A DNA stretch of 33,003 nt from Haloferula sp. Its GTDB lineage: Bacteria > Verrucomicrobiota > Verrucomicrobiia > Verrucomicrobiales > Akkermansiaceae. A model generated the notes under the pieces. It worked only from the letters and a program-made list of their open reading frames with translations, searched no databases and had not been told where the DNA came from. The DNA is taken from positions 1 to 33,003 of the forward strand of contig SLAV01000309.1 of assembly GCA_007126655.1 (NCBI GenBank), in the 5' to 3' direction. Positions 14,568 through 22,490 of the stretch are shown piece after piece (position 1 is the stretch's first letter; the number at the start of each line of letters is the position of its first letter). A program made the translations under genes and the position numbers.

Positions 14568-15092
14568 ATGACCGCGCGCCCGATCTTCCGCCCGTTTTCG
14601 GCTGCCGTCGCCGCGGCCTCTCTCGCCTCATGCGCGGGATACGAAATGGGCGGGCGCAAGCCCGCCTCGCTCGCCGGGGTGGACCACCTCGCCGTGCCGA
14701 TGATGGTCAACGACACCCAGCACCCACGCGCCGAAGCCCTCGCCACTTCCGCCGTGACCCAGGCGCTCGTGCGAGACGGGACTTACCGCGTGGCCGCCAT
14801 CGACCGTGCCGATGCCGTGCTTGAGGCCACCCTCGAGAGAATCGATTACGATGTCGTCCGCGGTTCCCGGTTCGACACACTGCTGGCCGAGGAGTTCCGC
14901 AACACCGTCACGATCGACTGGCAGCTGCGCGACGCCGCCGACCCCACTCGCATACTCGCCCGCGGTTCCGCCAATGGAGCCAGCCAGTTATTCCGCGACT
15001 CAAACCTCCAGACCGCCCGCAACAACGCGCTGAACGAGGCCCTCGAAAACGCCGCCGACTCGCTCGTCTCTCGCATCGCCGACAGTTTCTGA
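14568..15092 (+). CDS. LptE-like LPS assembly lipoprotein
   Basis: A 174-residue lipoprotein starting at ATG 14568 has a clear signal ending in LASC with Cys near residue 22, followed by GYEMGG, the CGY-x-x-GG start typical of LptE. The remainder alternates beta and helix (VDHLAVPMMVNDTQ, ALVRDGTYRV, DAVLEATLERIDYDV, EALENAADSLVSRI), as in the LptE/RlpB fold. LptE plugs the LptD barrel that inserts LPS in the outer leaflet. A GTG at 14535 overlapping the BamD-like stop (GTGA) is an alternative start and may couple translation, but it lengthens the n-region unnaturally. Confidence 0.75.
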   Translation: MTARPIFRPFSAAVAAASLASCAGYEMGGRKPASLAGVDHLAVPMMVNDTQHPRAEALATSAVTQALVRDGTYRVAAIDRADAVLEATLERIDYDVVRGSRFDTLLAEEFRNTVTIDWQLRDAADPTRILARGSANGASQLFRDSNLQTARNNALNEALENAADSLVSRIADSF

Positions 15093-15377
15093 CCCCGGAA
15101 AACCCATGCCATACGCGGCGTTGCAATCTGGGAAATCGGGCTTGAAACGCTGCGACAGAATGCCGGGCCACATTGCGCTGGCATTCCGTCCGCAGCCCAT
15201 GATTTCAAACTCTTCAGGAGTGGGTGTTTACAATCATCCCTCCGGTGCCCGCCTCTTCGAAACCCCCACCGCCCTCGGGATACCCTCGGGGCAGGAATCT
15301 GTGAAACGGCAACGAAGCCCCGCCCCGCGGCGAATTCCCTTCCCACCGCGCCGTTTCCGGACTTCACTGGTGACGCC
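15093..15377. other. 285-base intergenic region, one inverted repeat
   Basis: No convincing gene is seen here. GAATGCC (15158-15164) and GGCATTC (15180-15186) form perfect 7-bp arms around a 15-base spacer. CCCTCGGG occurs twice near 15280-15300. No T-tract or convincing promoter boxes were found. Confidence 0.4.
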
Positions 15378-16001
15378 ATGCGCTATCATCACCCGCGCCT
15401 CCATCCGTCCGGTAAAACAGGCGTCCGCCTGGTCGTCATCGGTACCGCCATCTTCCTCGCCGCGCTGCTGGCCCCGCTCGCCGTGGTCCTCCCGACTGTG
15501 CGAGAGGACTCGCTCAGCGAACGCTTCCTCGCCCCCGGCGAACTCGTCGTCGAAGTCGAAGAACCCGGGCGGCACATCCTCTGGCACGATTTCATCGGCA
15601 TCCACGAAGGAAGGTCACACAACCACGATCCAGCGATACCCGACGGATTCGAGATCACGATCACCGACGGAGACGGCCGCGAACTCGACTTTTGGACCAG
15701 CGGTGCCGCCACCACCGTGACCATTGGCAACACGTCGAGACGCGGCATCGGCAGCGTCGAGATCGAAACTCCGAAAACGGTTCAAATCACCGTGACTGGT
15801 GATGCGCCTGAACGCGTCCTCTCCTTCTCACGCGCCCGCCTCGCCGAAACCATGCGTCGCTCGCTGCTCGCCTTCGGCATCGCGTTCCCAATCGGCATCG
15901 CCGGACTCGTGCTTGTCGTTGTCGGCATCCTCAAATTCACCCGGCCGCCCCACCCCCGCGCAGGCGAACAGGTGCCCGGCTACGAAAAGGAAGGCGTCTG
16001 A
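15378..16001 (+). CDS. Hypothetical membrane protein with two helices
   Basis: The 207-residue protein has a basic N-terminus, a first membrane helix at about 17-40 and a second at about 162-187, with a short polar tail (RPPHPRAGEQVPGYEKEGV). The 120-residue segment between them is probably periplasmic. It is rich in beta-strand alternation (ELVVEVEEPGRHILWHD, GFEITITDGDGRELDFW, KTVQITVTGDAPERVLSF). I do not recognise the family. There is no gene close enough upstream for an operon, and the Tat oxidoreductase follows after 95 bases. Confidence 0.65.
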   Translation: MRYHHPRLHPSGKTGVRLVVIGTAIFLAALLAPLAVVLPTVREDSLSERFLAPGELVVEVEEPGRHILWHDFIGIHEGRSHNHDPAIPDGFEITITDGDGRELDFWTSGAATTVTIGNTSRRGIGSVEIETPKTVQITVTGDAPERVLSFSRARLAETMRRSLLAFGIAFPIGIAGLVLVVVGILKFTRPPHPRAGEQVPGYEKEGV

Positions 16002-16096
16002 TCCCCCGCCCCGCCAACAAATCTCCGATGCCGGGCATTTATCCGGCTACACATTATCCGCTTGTCCGCCACCGCCTGATCGTCAACATCAAGGTA

Positions 16097-17389
16097 ATGA
16101 AAAACAAAACCCGGTTTACCCGCCGCCGTTTCCTCACCTCTTCCCTCGCAGCGGCCGGCGGCCTCATCGCCGCCCCGCAAATCGTCCGCTCGGAGACCCT
16201 GGGCAACGGTGCCAGGGCCGCGGCCAATTCGCGCATTGGCATGGGCTTCATTGGCATGGGGCTCATCTCGAACAACCACCTCAGATCGTTCTCCAACATG
16301 GGCGACATCCAGCCGATCGCCATCTGTGACGTCAAGGATTGGGCGCTCGAAAAATCTCTCGAAACGCTCGCCGAAATCGGCCATGAAAACATTCTGACCA
16401 CTCCGCGCTTCGAGGAAATCCTCGAACGCCCCGACATTGACGTCATCTGCATCACCACGCCCGACCACTGGCACGCCGCAATGGCCATCGCCGCCATGAA
16501 GGCGGGCAAGGATGTTTACATCGAAAAGCCCATGACCCTTACCATCGAGGAGGGCAAGGCCATCATCGAGGCCGAACAAAAATACGGGCGCATCGTCCAG
16601 GTCGGCTCGCAGCAACGCTCGCAACAACACTTCCGCATCGCCGCCAACCTCGTCCGCAACGGCCTCATCGGCGAGGTGAAGGACATCTACTGCCGGCTCG
16701 GCCACTTCCCGTGGCCGCCCGATCCCGAGGAAACCGTCCCCGTTCCCGAGGGGCTCGACTACGACCGCTGGCTCGGCCCCGCACCATTCGAGGAATACTC
16801 CGACCACCGCGTTCTCGGACAATACTCCGGCGGATGGCGCTGCTATTGGGACTATGGAGGCCGAAAATTCGGCGACTGGGGCGCACACCACTTCGATATC
16901 GTCCAGTGGGCGCTCGGCCGCGACGACACCGGCCCGGTCGAATTCATCCCCGCCGGCCACGACGGATATGATTATCATCACCACCGCTATGCCGACGGCA
17001 TCACCGTCTGGCGCGACCGCAAGCCCGATCACGACCACATGATCCGTTTCATTGGCAGCGAGGGAGAAGTCCACGTCAGCCGCGGCCGTGTCGCCAGTCT
17101 GCCCGAGAACCTCGTCCGCCACCAGTTCACCGACGACGACATCCAATTGCGTGTGTCCAACAACCATCGCAGGGACTTCATCGAGGCGGTCAAATCCCGC
17201 GAGCCCTCCATCTGTCCGGCATCCGTCGGCCACCGCACCGCCACAATCTGCCACGTCTCCGCCATCGCCCAGCGCCTCGAACGCCCGTTGCTGTGGGATC
17301 CGGTTGCCGAACAGATCACAAACGATGAGGAGGCCCGCGCCATGCAAACCCGGGATCGCCGCGAAGGATACGAACTACCCGCCGTCTGA
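16097..17389 (+). CDS. Gfo/Idh/MocA family oxidoreductase, Tat-exported (second copy)
   Basis: The start at ATG 16097 has AAGG three bases upstream and puts the twin-arginine motif (TRRRFLTSSLAAAGG) at the N-terminus; the longer frame from 16028 adds 23 non-signal residues. The mature enzyme of the 430-residue product has the Rossmann start GMGFIGMGLIS, CDVKDW, TTPDHWHAAMAIAAMKAGKDVYIEKP with a canonical EKP, and VGSQQRSQQHFR. The C-terminal domain has YDYGG-type residues (CYWDYGGRKFGDWGAHHFDI) with candidate catalytic Asp/His. It resembles the oxidoreductase at 10692 in layout (GSQQRS, DRWLGP, WGxH) but is a different subfamily member. Its sugar or cyclitol substrate is unknown. Confidence 0.92.
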   Translation: MKNKTRFTRRRFLTSSLAAAGGLIAAPQIVRSETLGNGARAAANSRIGMGFIGMGLISNNHLRSFSNMGDIQPIAICDVKDWALEKSLETLAEIGHENILTTPRFEEILERPDIDVICITTPDHWHAAMAIAAMKAGKDVYIEKPMTLTIEEGKAIIEAEQKYGRIVQVGSQQRSQQHFRIAANLVRNGLIGEVKDIYCRLGHFPWPPDPEETVPVPEGLDYDRWLGPAPFEEYSDHRVLGQYSGGWRCYWDYGGRKFGDWGAHHFDIVQWALGRDDTGPVEFIPAGHDGYDYHHHRYADGITVWRDRKPDHDHMIRFIGSEGEVHVSRGRVASLPENLVRHQFTDDDIQLRVSNNHRRDFIEAVKSREPSICPASVGHRTATICHVSAIAQRLERPLLWDPVAEQITNDEEARAMQTRDRREGYELPAV

Positions 17390-17404
17390 GCGGGAACCGC
17401 CGCA

Positions 17405-17426
17405 CGGCCCGGTCTCCTGCGGGCCG
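17405..17426. terminator. Hairpin between convergent genes
   Basis: CGGCCCG (17405-17411) and CGGGCCG (17420-17426) pair perfectly around an 8-base loop. They occupy most of the 42-base gap between the plus-strand oxidoreductase stop and the minus-strand isochorismatase stop. No T-tract follows, so a bidirectional or Rho-assisted end is only inferred from position. Confidence 0.4.
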
Positions 17427-17431
17427 CCGCA

Positions 17432-18160
17432 TCACGCAGGTTCCTCCACCAGCACCGTCCTCTCAATCTCCGTAATCGCCTCAGCGCTCGTGAGGATCCT
17501 CGCGTAGCGGTTCCGCATCGTATCCAGCGAGGCTTGGTGCAGCTCCGGCGTGACCGTGGCGCATGCGTCGTCCACCACGGTTACGAAGTATCCCAGATCG
17601 CAGGCATTTCTCGCCGTCGTCTCGACGCACTCATTCGTGTACACCCCCACAAGATAGAGCGAGCGGATGCCCATGTTGTTGAGCACGTAATGAAGGTTCG
17701 TGCTCGAGAACACCCCGCTCGCCGTTTTGTCGATCACAATCTCGTCGCCTTGGGGCGCGACCTCCGGAAGGAACTCCGCCTCTTTCGAGCCCGGAGGAGC
17801 CAGCAGATTCAGCCGCCGATGCCCCGGCGAGCGGTCGCGCCCGTCCTGCGTCAGCGCGCAGATCCGGCAGTGGATCACCTCCAGATCATTCTCCCGGAAG
17901 CACTCCTGCAATGCCCGCATGTTCGGCAGCACCTGCTTTTTCAGGCGGTCGAAATAATAATCCCGCTCCGATTTCCGCGGCCGCTGCTTGTTTTCCGCCG
18001 CGAACACCCCGAATCCCCGCGCCGCATCAAGATACTGGACGTCGATGCACAACAGCGCCGCATTATGGTGCTCCAGATGAAACTGGCGGCGAGGATTCGT
18101 GACGAACGCCTTGCGATAGTCGTTCAGCAACGGGTCGATGACTTGTGGGGTCTCTTTCAT
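17432..18160 (-). CDS. Isochorismatase family cysteine hydrolase
   Basis: Starting at ATG 18160 the product is 242 residues. The family triad is visible: Asp in ALLCIDVQY, Lys in VIDKTASGVFSST and the nucleophile Cys in YTNECVETTARNA. Members include ureidoacrylate amidohydrolase (RutB), nicotinamidase, biuret and N-carbamoyl hydrolases. The gene follows an M20-type N-carbamoyl/allantoate amidohydrolase at 20 bases, so a carbamoyl or ureide substrate fits better than isochorismate. The upstream in-frame extension to 18274 overlaps the neighbouring gene and is not used. Confidence 0.9.
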   Translation of the reverse strand: MKETPQVIDPLLNDYRKAFVTNPRRQFHLEHHNAALLCIDVQYLDAARGFGVFAAENKQRPRKSERDYYFDRLKKQVLPNMRALQECFRENDLEVIHCRICALTQDGRDRSPGHRRLNLLAPPGSKEAEFLPEVAPQGDEIVIDKTASGVFSSTNLHYVLNNMGIRSLYLVGVYTNECVETTARNACDLGYFVTVVDDACATVTPELHQASLDTMRNRYARILTSAEAITEIERTVLVEEPA

Positions 18161-18180
18161 GGATATCAGTGTGGCACGAA

Positions 18181-19440
18181 TCAAAGCACGCGGCGCGTTC
18201 CACCGCCACAAAGTTTCTCCAATGCGTGCCGGAGCAATCTGGCTCCAGCGTGGATGTCGTCCCACGAACTCCATTCCGCCGGGGAATGCGAGCGCCCCGA
18301 CCGCGACGCCACGAACACCATCGCCACCGGGGCCACCGACGCCACGATCTGCGCGTCGTGCGCCGCACCCGAGGGCATCCGCCGGTGCGCGAATCCCAGC
18401 GATTCCGCACCCTCCGCCAGCAGCCGCGTCAACCGGTCGTCGCAGCGAACCGGAGCCACCCGGCTCTCCTCCTGGAACTCGAACATCAACCCGCGCCGCC
18501 GCGCGATGGCCGAAAGCGCCCTGCGGAAAGCCAGCGCCAGCTCGTCCATCACCGCCTCGTCCGTGTCCCGCACGTCCAGTGAGAAAATCGCCGCGCCCGG
18601 AACGGTATTCGGCGAACCGGGATACAGCCCGATTTTCCCCACTGTCGCCCGCGAGTGCTCCCCACCCACCTCGTCAATGATCCTCGGCACCTCGTGCGCG
18701 AAATCCGCCACCCCCATGAAGGCGTCGCGCCGCATCTGCATCGGCGTCGTTCCAGCGTGGTTCGCCTCCCCTTTCATCGTCACCGCCCACTTGAACAGGC
18801 CGGTGATCGCGTCCACCACGCCCAGCGACTCGCCTGCCGCGTCCAACACCGGCCCCTGCTCGATATGCAGCTCCAGATACGCCGCCACCGTCGCCGGATC
18901 CCGCCGTGCCTCCAGTGCCTCCCACGGGTCCATCCCGCAAGCCTTCATCGCGTCCGCCAATTTCACCCCGTCGAGGTCCGCCGCCGTATCCAGCGTCTCC
19001 GGTGTCACCATCCCGGCGAACGCCTGCGAGCCGAACAACCCGCCAAACCGCCCCTCTTCGTCGGAAAAAGCAATCAACTCGATGCCCCGCTCCGGGATGA
19101 AACCCTCGTCACGCAGGGCCCGCATTGCCTCCAGCCCGGACAAAACACCCAATGCCCCGTCAAGCGTTCCCGCGCAGGGTACCGTATCGATGTGGGACCC
19201 CACCAGCACCACCGGCAGCGTCGGATCCGCCCCCTGCCAGCGTCCGATCACATTCCCCGCCCCGTCCAGCCGGGCTTCCAGCCCCGCCTCCCTCATCCGC
19301 TCCAGCAACCACCTTTTACCCTCCATTTCCGCCTCCGTGAACGCCATCCGGTAGAGTCCGCCGTCCGACTCATCACGTCCGATCGCCGAGAGCTCGCGCA
19401 GATGACCTTGCAGCCGTTCGAGATTCACAATCGCTTCCAT
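18181..19440 (-). CDS. M20-type Zn hydrolase (allantoate / N-carbamoyl-amino acid amidohydrolase)
   Basis: The start ATG 19440 gives 419 residues beginning MEAIVNLERLQ, typical of the family. Metal and catalytic motifs are present: GSHIDTVP (H83), TLDGALGV (D94), FSDEEGRF (E128-E129), LHIEQGP (H192), the dimerisation-domain GEANHAGTTPM and the late GAAHDAQ with SGRSHSPAEW. These enzymes cleave the carbamoyl or ureido group of N-carbamoyl-amino acids, beta-ureidopropionate or allantoate with two metal ions. Exact substrate is not readable. It is 20 bases upstream of the isochorismatase gene and 90 bases downstream of the SDR, all on the minus strand, suggesting one unit. Confidence 0.9.
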   Translation of the reverse strand: MEAIVNLERLQGHLRELSAIGRDESDGGLYRMAFTEAEMEGKRWLLERMREAGLEARLDGAGNVIGRWQGADPTLPVVLVGSHIDTVPCAGTLDGALGVLSGLEAMRALRDEGFIPERGIELIAFSDEEGRFGGLFGSQAFAGMVTPETLDTAADLDGVKLADAMKACGMDPWEALEARRDPATVAAYLELHIEQGPVLDAAGESLGVVDAITGLFKWAVTMKGEANHAGTTPMQMRRDAFMGVADFAHEVPRIIDEVGGEHSRATVGKIGLYPGSPNTVPGAAIFSLDVRDTDEAVMDELALAFRRALSAIARRRGLMFEFQEESRVAPVRCDDRLTRLLAEGAESLGFAHRRMPSGAAHDAQIVASVAPVAMVFVASRSGRSHSPAEWSSWDDIHAGARLLRHALEKLCGGGTRRVL

Positions 19441-19530
19441 GCCACGATCATGCACACCCCCACAACCGATGCAAACCCGGGAAACCAAGGCGCATCCGAA
19501 CGAAGCCGCAATGTGTTTCCCCGCCCTGAT

Positions 19531-20256
19531 TCAATACACGCCGCCGTCAATTTTCAACGATGCACCCGTAATGTATGCCGCCTCCCCGCTTGCCAGAAAA
19601 ACCACTGCCGCGGCGACCTCTTCCGGGCGACCGAACCGACGCATCGGCACGCGCTCCAGCGCCGCGCTCCTTGCCTCCCCGTCCATCGCCGCAAGCATCC
19701 CGGTCTCGATGTAACCCGGCAGCACCACATTCACCGTTATCCCGGCCTGCGCGGTCTCCTTGGCCAGCGAACGAGTCAGCATCACCACCCCGGCCTTTGC
19801 CGCCGCATAATTCGACTGGCCGACCGCCGGCTGCAACGCGCTCATCGACGCGATGTTGATGATCCGCCCGTGGCCCTGCCGCGTCATCTGCGAAACCACC
19901 GTCCTGCAGCCGTAAAAGACCGAGTCCAGATTCGTCTTGATCACCTCGTGCCAGACTTCTTCAGGCATCGTCGCCAGCAAGTGATCTTCATGGGCGCCGG
20001 CGTTGTTCACCAGCACATCGATCCTGCCGCAGTCATCCAGAATGGTCCGCGCCGCCGCCTGCCAATCGGAGCCACGCGTCACATCGAGTTCCAGCAAACC
20101 GCAACGCCCGACATGATCCACCGCCACCGATTCCGCTTCAGATCGGTTGGTTCGCACACCCAGCCAAACCCGGTCGTCGGGATGACTCTCCAAAAACCGC
20201 CTCGCCATCGCGACACCCAGCCCGCCGTTACCACCCGTGATGAAGATACTGCGCAT
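19531..20256 (-). CDS. SDR family oxidoreductase (FabG-like)
   Basis: The 241-residue protein has the classical short-chain dehydrogenase signatures: the nucleotide-binding TGGNGGLG (family TGxxxGxG), DVLVNNAGAHEDHLL, IINIASMSA with the catalytic Ser, and SNYAAAKAG with catalytic Tyr-x3-Lys, then PGYIETGM and GASLKIDGG at the end. It looks like 3-oxoacyl-ACP reductase but general SDRs share this pattern. A main fatty-acid FabG is unlikely because no fab genes are near. The start ATG 20256 puts the first beta strand (MRSIFITGG) at the N-terminus; ATG 20271 adds five residues. Confidence 0.9.
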   Translation of the reverse strand: MRSIFITGGNGGLGVAMARRFLESHPDDRVWLGVRTNRSEAESVAVDHVGRCGLLELDVTRGSDWQAAARTILDDCGRIDVLVNNAGAHEDHLLATMPEEVWHEVIKTNLDSVFYGCRTVVSQMTRQGHGRIINIASMSALQPAVGQSNYAAAKAGVVMLTRSLAKETAQAGITVNVVLPGYIETGMLAAMDGEARSAALERVPMRRFGRPEEVAAAVVFLASGEAAYITGASLKIDGGVY

Positions 20257-20505
20257 CACGCATACTTGCAACCCACCCCCACCTGGTCAAGTAGCGCCTC
20301 TCGCCCCCACTCCGAGCCGATCCACAAGACGGATCGTAACCACGCGCCCACAACTCCATCCTCCCCTCCCTGCTCCATGCCAGCCTCCCCCAGACACCCA
20401 CAACAGCCCGGCCCGTTTCTCCAGGCGGCGCGGGAACACACACCGCAACTGAAACCGAGCCTCCCTGCCACCCGATCGCGTCTCCAAGCTCCAGGCTTCC
20501 GGCTC
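20257..20505. other. 249-base region without a gene
   Basis: The stretch between the SDR start and the lexA stop is pyrimidine-rich on the plus strand. I see no convincing ORF, hairpin with T-tract or repeat in it. Any SDR promoter should lie near 20270-20330, but no clear boxes were found. Confidence 0.4.
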
Positions 20506-21117
20506 TCACGCCGATTTCCGCAACAGCGCCACCATCACGCCCTGGATCACCAGTTCGCGGGCGGGAATCAGGTCGGGATAATTCGCGTTCTCCGCATGGA
20601 GATAGGGCTTGCCGCGCTCGACCACGTAGCGTTTCAGCGTCGTCTCGCCATCGATCAACGCCGCCACAATGTCGTTCTTGCGCGGCTCGCGGTGCTCCAG
20701 AATCACCGTGTCGCCGTCGCAGATGTGGGCGTCGATCATCGAATCGCCCCGAACCTTCAGCGCGAAAGTTTCCGAACGCCGTGCCAGGCCGAGGCTTGTG
20801 ATATCGATCGACACGCAGCCCTCTCGCTCCGGCTCCACGTCCTGCGCCATGCCCGCCGCGATGTTCCCGTAAACCGGAATGTCCACGATCTCCGCGCGGT
20901 CCAACAACTCGGGAAACACCACCGCGCGGGCCTTGCCCGGAAGGCGCTGGATCGCCCCCTTGCGCTCCAGCGCGCGCAGGTGGCTCATCGCCGCCGTCTG
21001 GCTGGCGAATCCGAAATAGTGCTGGATCTCACGGGTCGAGGGCATCACCCCGGTCTTGCGCTGGGCCATGTGCAGATAGTCGAGGATTTCCTGTTGGCGT
21101 TCGGTTAATGCGGTCAT
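20506..21117 (-). CDS. lexA: LexA repressor, SOS regulator
   Basis: The 203-residue protein starts at ATG 21117 (MTALTERQQEILDYL). The winged-helix DNA-binding domain is at about 1-68, with REIQHYFGFASQTAAMSHL as the recognition region. The C-terminal peptidase domain carries the self-cleavage pair A88-G89 (NIAAGMAQD), the nucleophile S126 (RGDSMID) and the base K162 (TTLKRYV). All residues for RecA-stimulated autocleavage are present. The longer frame from 21180 passes through the LexA operator and is not used. A Verrucomicrobia-type LexA box ends 15 bases upstream of the ATG, so it should repress itself. Confidence 0.97.
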   Translation of the reverse strand: MTALTERQQEILDYLHMAQRKTGVMPSTREIQHYFGFASQTAAMSHLRALERKGAIQRLPGKARAVVFPELLDRAEIVDIPVYGNIAAGMAQDVEPEREGCVSIDITSLGLARRSETFALKVRGDSMIDAHICDGDTVILEHREPRKNDIVAALIDGETTLKRYVVERGKPYLHAENANYPDLIPARELVIQGVMVALLRKSA

Positions 21118-21125
21118 CGTTTTAT

Positions 21126-21145
21126 GAACAGTGTTCTCTGGAACA
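21126..21145. promoter_or_regulatory. LexA operator (Verrucomicrobia motif), interlocked palindromes
   Basis: TGTTC-TCTG-GAACA at 21132-21145 is an exact TGTTC-N4-GAACA, the LexA motif described for Verrucomicrobia. A second overlapping palindrome, GAACA-G-TGTTC, lies at 21126-21136 and shares the TGTTC arm. The site is in the 75-base gap between the membrane protein stop and the lexA ATG. Confidence 0.85.
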
Positions 21146-21192
21146 GAGAGAAAAGGAAAAACCCGCGCCTCGCAAGACAAAAAATCATTCCT

Positions 21193-22299
21193 TCATTCCA
21201 CCACCCTGAGAATCTCCGGAAACTGCCCGGGAACGCCAGCCAGCCGTGGCGTCAGCTTCTCATCATCCTCGCGCCCCGTGATCCGCAGCGCCACCTCGCG
21301 AGTTGCCGCCGCAAACCCGGGCCGCCCCTCCCCCGCGCGGATCAGGCGGTCCCGGGGCGCGCCCGCCTCGAAGTCCCAGGCCACCGCCATGCGGAGATCC
21401 TCCATCGCATCGCGGTTGCCCGTCTCGCGCATCTCACCTTGTCGCAGGTCCGCCATCCACAACCCCCGGTTGTGCGCCCGCGCGATCCAGTATCCGTCGC
21501 TGGCCTCACGCACCCGCCGCACCTCACGCTCGCCGGCGTGCTCCGCATCCTCCCCCGCCCCGCGCGGATAAACCACCCAGCGCACCGGCGCGGACCACCG
21601 TTGGAAAATTGTGCGCCGCCCCATCCATAGCTCGTCCCCGCGATCCACCACCGCCCGCCACACCAACCCGCCCGGTGCCTCCGGAACCACCACCCGCCGG
21701 TCCGCCCCCGCCCCGCGCTCCTCCAGATCCGTCGCAAAACCGGTCGCGGCCGTCAGTTTCATCACCGCCGTGAACCCCGCATAGCACGCAAGCAGCCCAC
21801 ACCCCCAGACGAAGGCCCGCAGGCGTTTCGGGCGCTGCTTCTTCGTGCGGTAAAACATCATCCAAACCAGACAGGCCGCCGGCGGAAGCGCCAGCAGCGG
21901 ATCGCCCGCTTCCACGATCCCGAACGAAACGCGACCGCCCGCGAACGGCCACCACACCGCCGCACCCGCCGTGTCCAGGCACGCCAGCAAAATCCGCGCC
22001 AGCCACACCGCGGAAATGAAACACCCCGCCCGCACCGCCGTGATTTTCTCCCGTTTCCAGAACCTCGACAGCGGCCGCGCCAGCAACAGCCCGCCAGCCA
22101 CCGCCGCCACCGCCGAATAACCCGGCCCCCGGTGCCACCACATCCACCCGGCGGTATCCATAAATATGGGCACCACCATGAACACGCCGGGCAGCAACCC
22201 TGCCACAGCGCCCCACGCCACCGCGCGGTTCCCGAGCCGCTTGCCGAGAAGCCATTCGCCGACCAGCGCGCCAAGCACCGCACCCGCAATCCATTCCAT
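21193..22299 (-). CDS. YdjM-type membrane protein (PF04307-like) lacking family metal residues
   Basis: The N-terminal 160 residues of this 368-residue protein follow the YdjM/metal-dependent membrane hydrolase pattern: LGALVGEWLLGKRLGNRAVAWGAVAGLLPG, quoted as GEWLLGKRLGNRAVAWGA and VAGLLPG, then WHRGPGYSA and several membrane helices. The family usually has LPDxD and HRG-x-x-H-S; here those are LPGVF and HRGPGYS, so Asp and His ligands are replaced. The C-terminal 190 residues are soluble-looking, with WSAPVRWVVYPRGAG and LRMAVAWDFEAG, and are not recognised. It is immediately upstream of the LexA box and lexA, on the same strand, and divergent from zwf. YdjM in E. coli is itself a LexA-regulated gene. 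It may be a catalytically dead sensor or structural relative. Confidence 0.6.
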   Translation of the reverse strand: MEWIAGAVLGALVGEWLLGKRLGNRAVAWGAVAGLLPGVFMVVPIFMDTAGWMWWHRGPGYSAVAAVAGGLLLARPLSRFWKREKITAVRAGCFISAVWLARILLACLDTAGAAVWWPFAGGRVSFGIVEAGDPLLALPPAACLVWMMFYRTKKQRPKRLRAFVWGCGLLACYAGFTAVMKLTAATGFATDLEERGAGADRRVVVPEAPGGLVWRAVVDRGDELWMGRRTIFQRWSAPVRWVVYPRGAGEDAEHAGEREVRRVREASDGYWIARAHNRGLWMADLRQGEMRETGNRDAMEDLRMAVAWDFEAGAPRDRLIRAGEGRPGFAAATREVALRITGREDDEKLTPRLAGVPGQFPEILRVVE

Positions 22300-22410
22300 G
22301 CCGCGATCTATGCGCCCGGCGGCGCAAGACCATCAACCCGAATGTTCGGAAAAAACCGCCGCCGTATCGGTCCATCGTCCACCACCACGCCGGTCCCGAA
22401 TCCATGTCTC

Positions 22411-22443
22411 CGGCGGCCAAACCGCAAAATCGGTGGCCAAACC
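22411..22443 (+). promoter_or_regulatory. Direct repeat upstream of zwf, possible regulator site
   Basis: CGGCGGCCAAACC at 22411-22423 and CGGTGGCCAAACC at 22431-22443 match at 12 of 13 bases with a 20-base period, about two helical turns. They lie 48-80 bases upstream of the zwf ATG in the divergent region with the membrane protein gene. A pair of same-face binding sites for a regulator is a fair guess. Confidence 0.4.
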
Positions 22444-22490
22444 CGCGTTGTTTCCCTACAGAATCCCCCACCCGTCATCCTCCATCATTC

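Noticed and set aside
15180-15195. TGGCATTCCGTCCGC-like sigma-54 site upstream of the membrane protein
   Set aside because: GG and GC have the right spacing but the -12 element has CC in place of TT, and the sequence lies about 190 bases before the gene.
18174-18189. TGGCACGAATCAAAGC as sigma-54 promoter
   Set aside because: The spacing between the GG and GC elements is one base too long, and the site does not face a gene start on the plus strand.
18655-21108. 817-codon plus-strand open frame running antisense through the amidohydrolase, SDR and lexA
   Set aside because: It covers three clearly real genes on the other strand and its translation is Arg/His/Pro-rich with no family pattern, as expected for a shadow frame in high-GC DNA.
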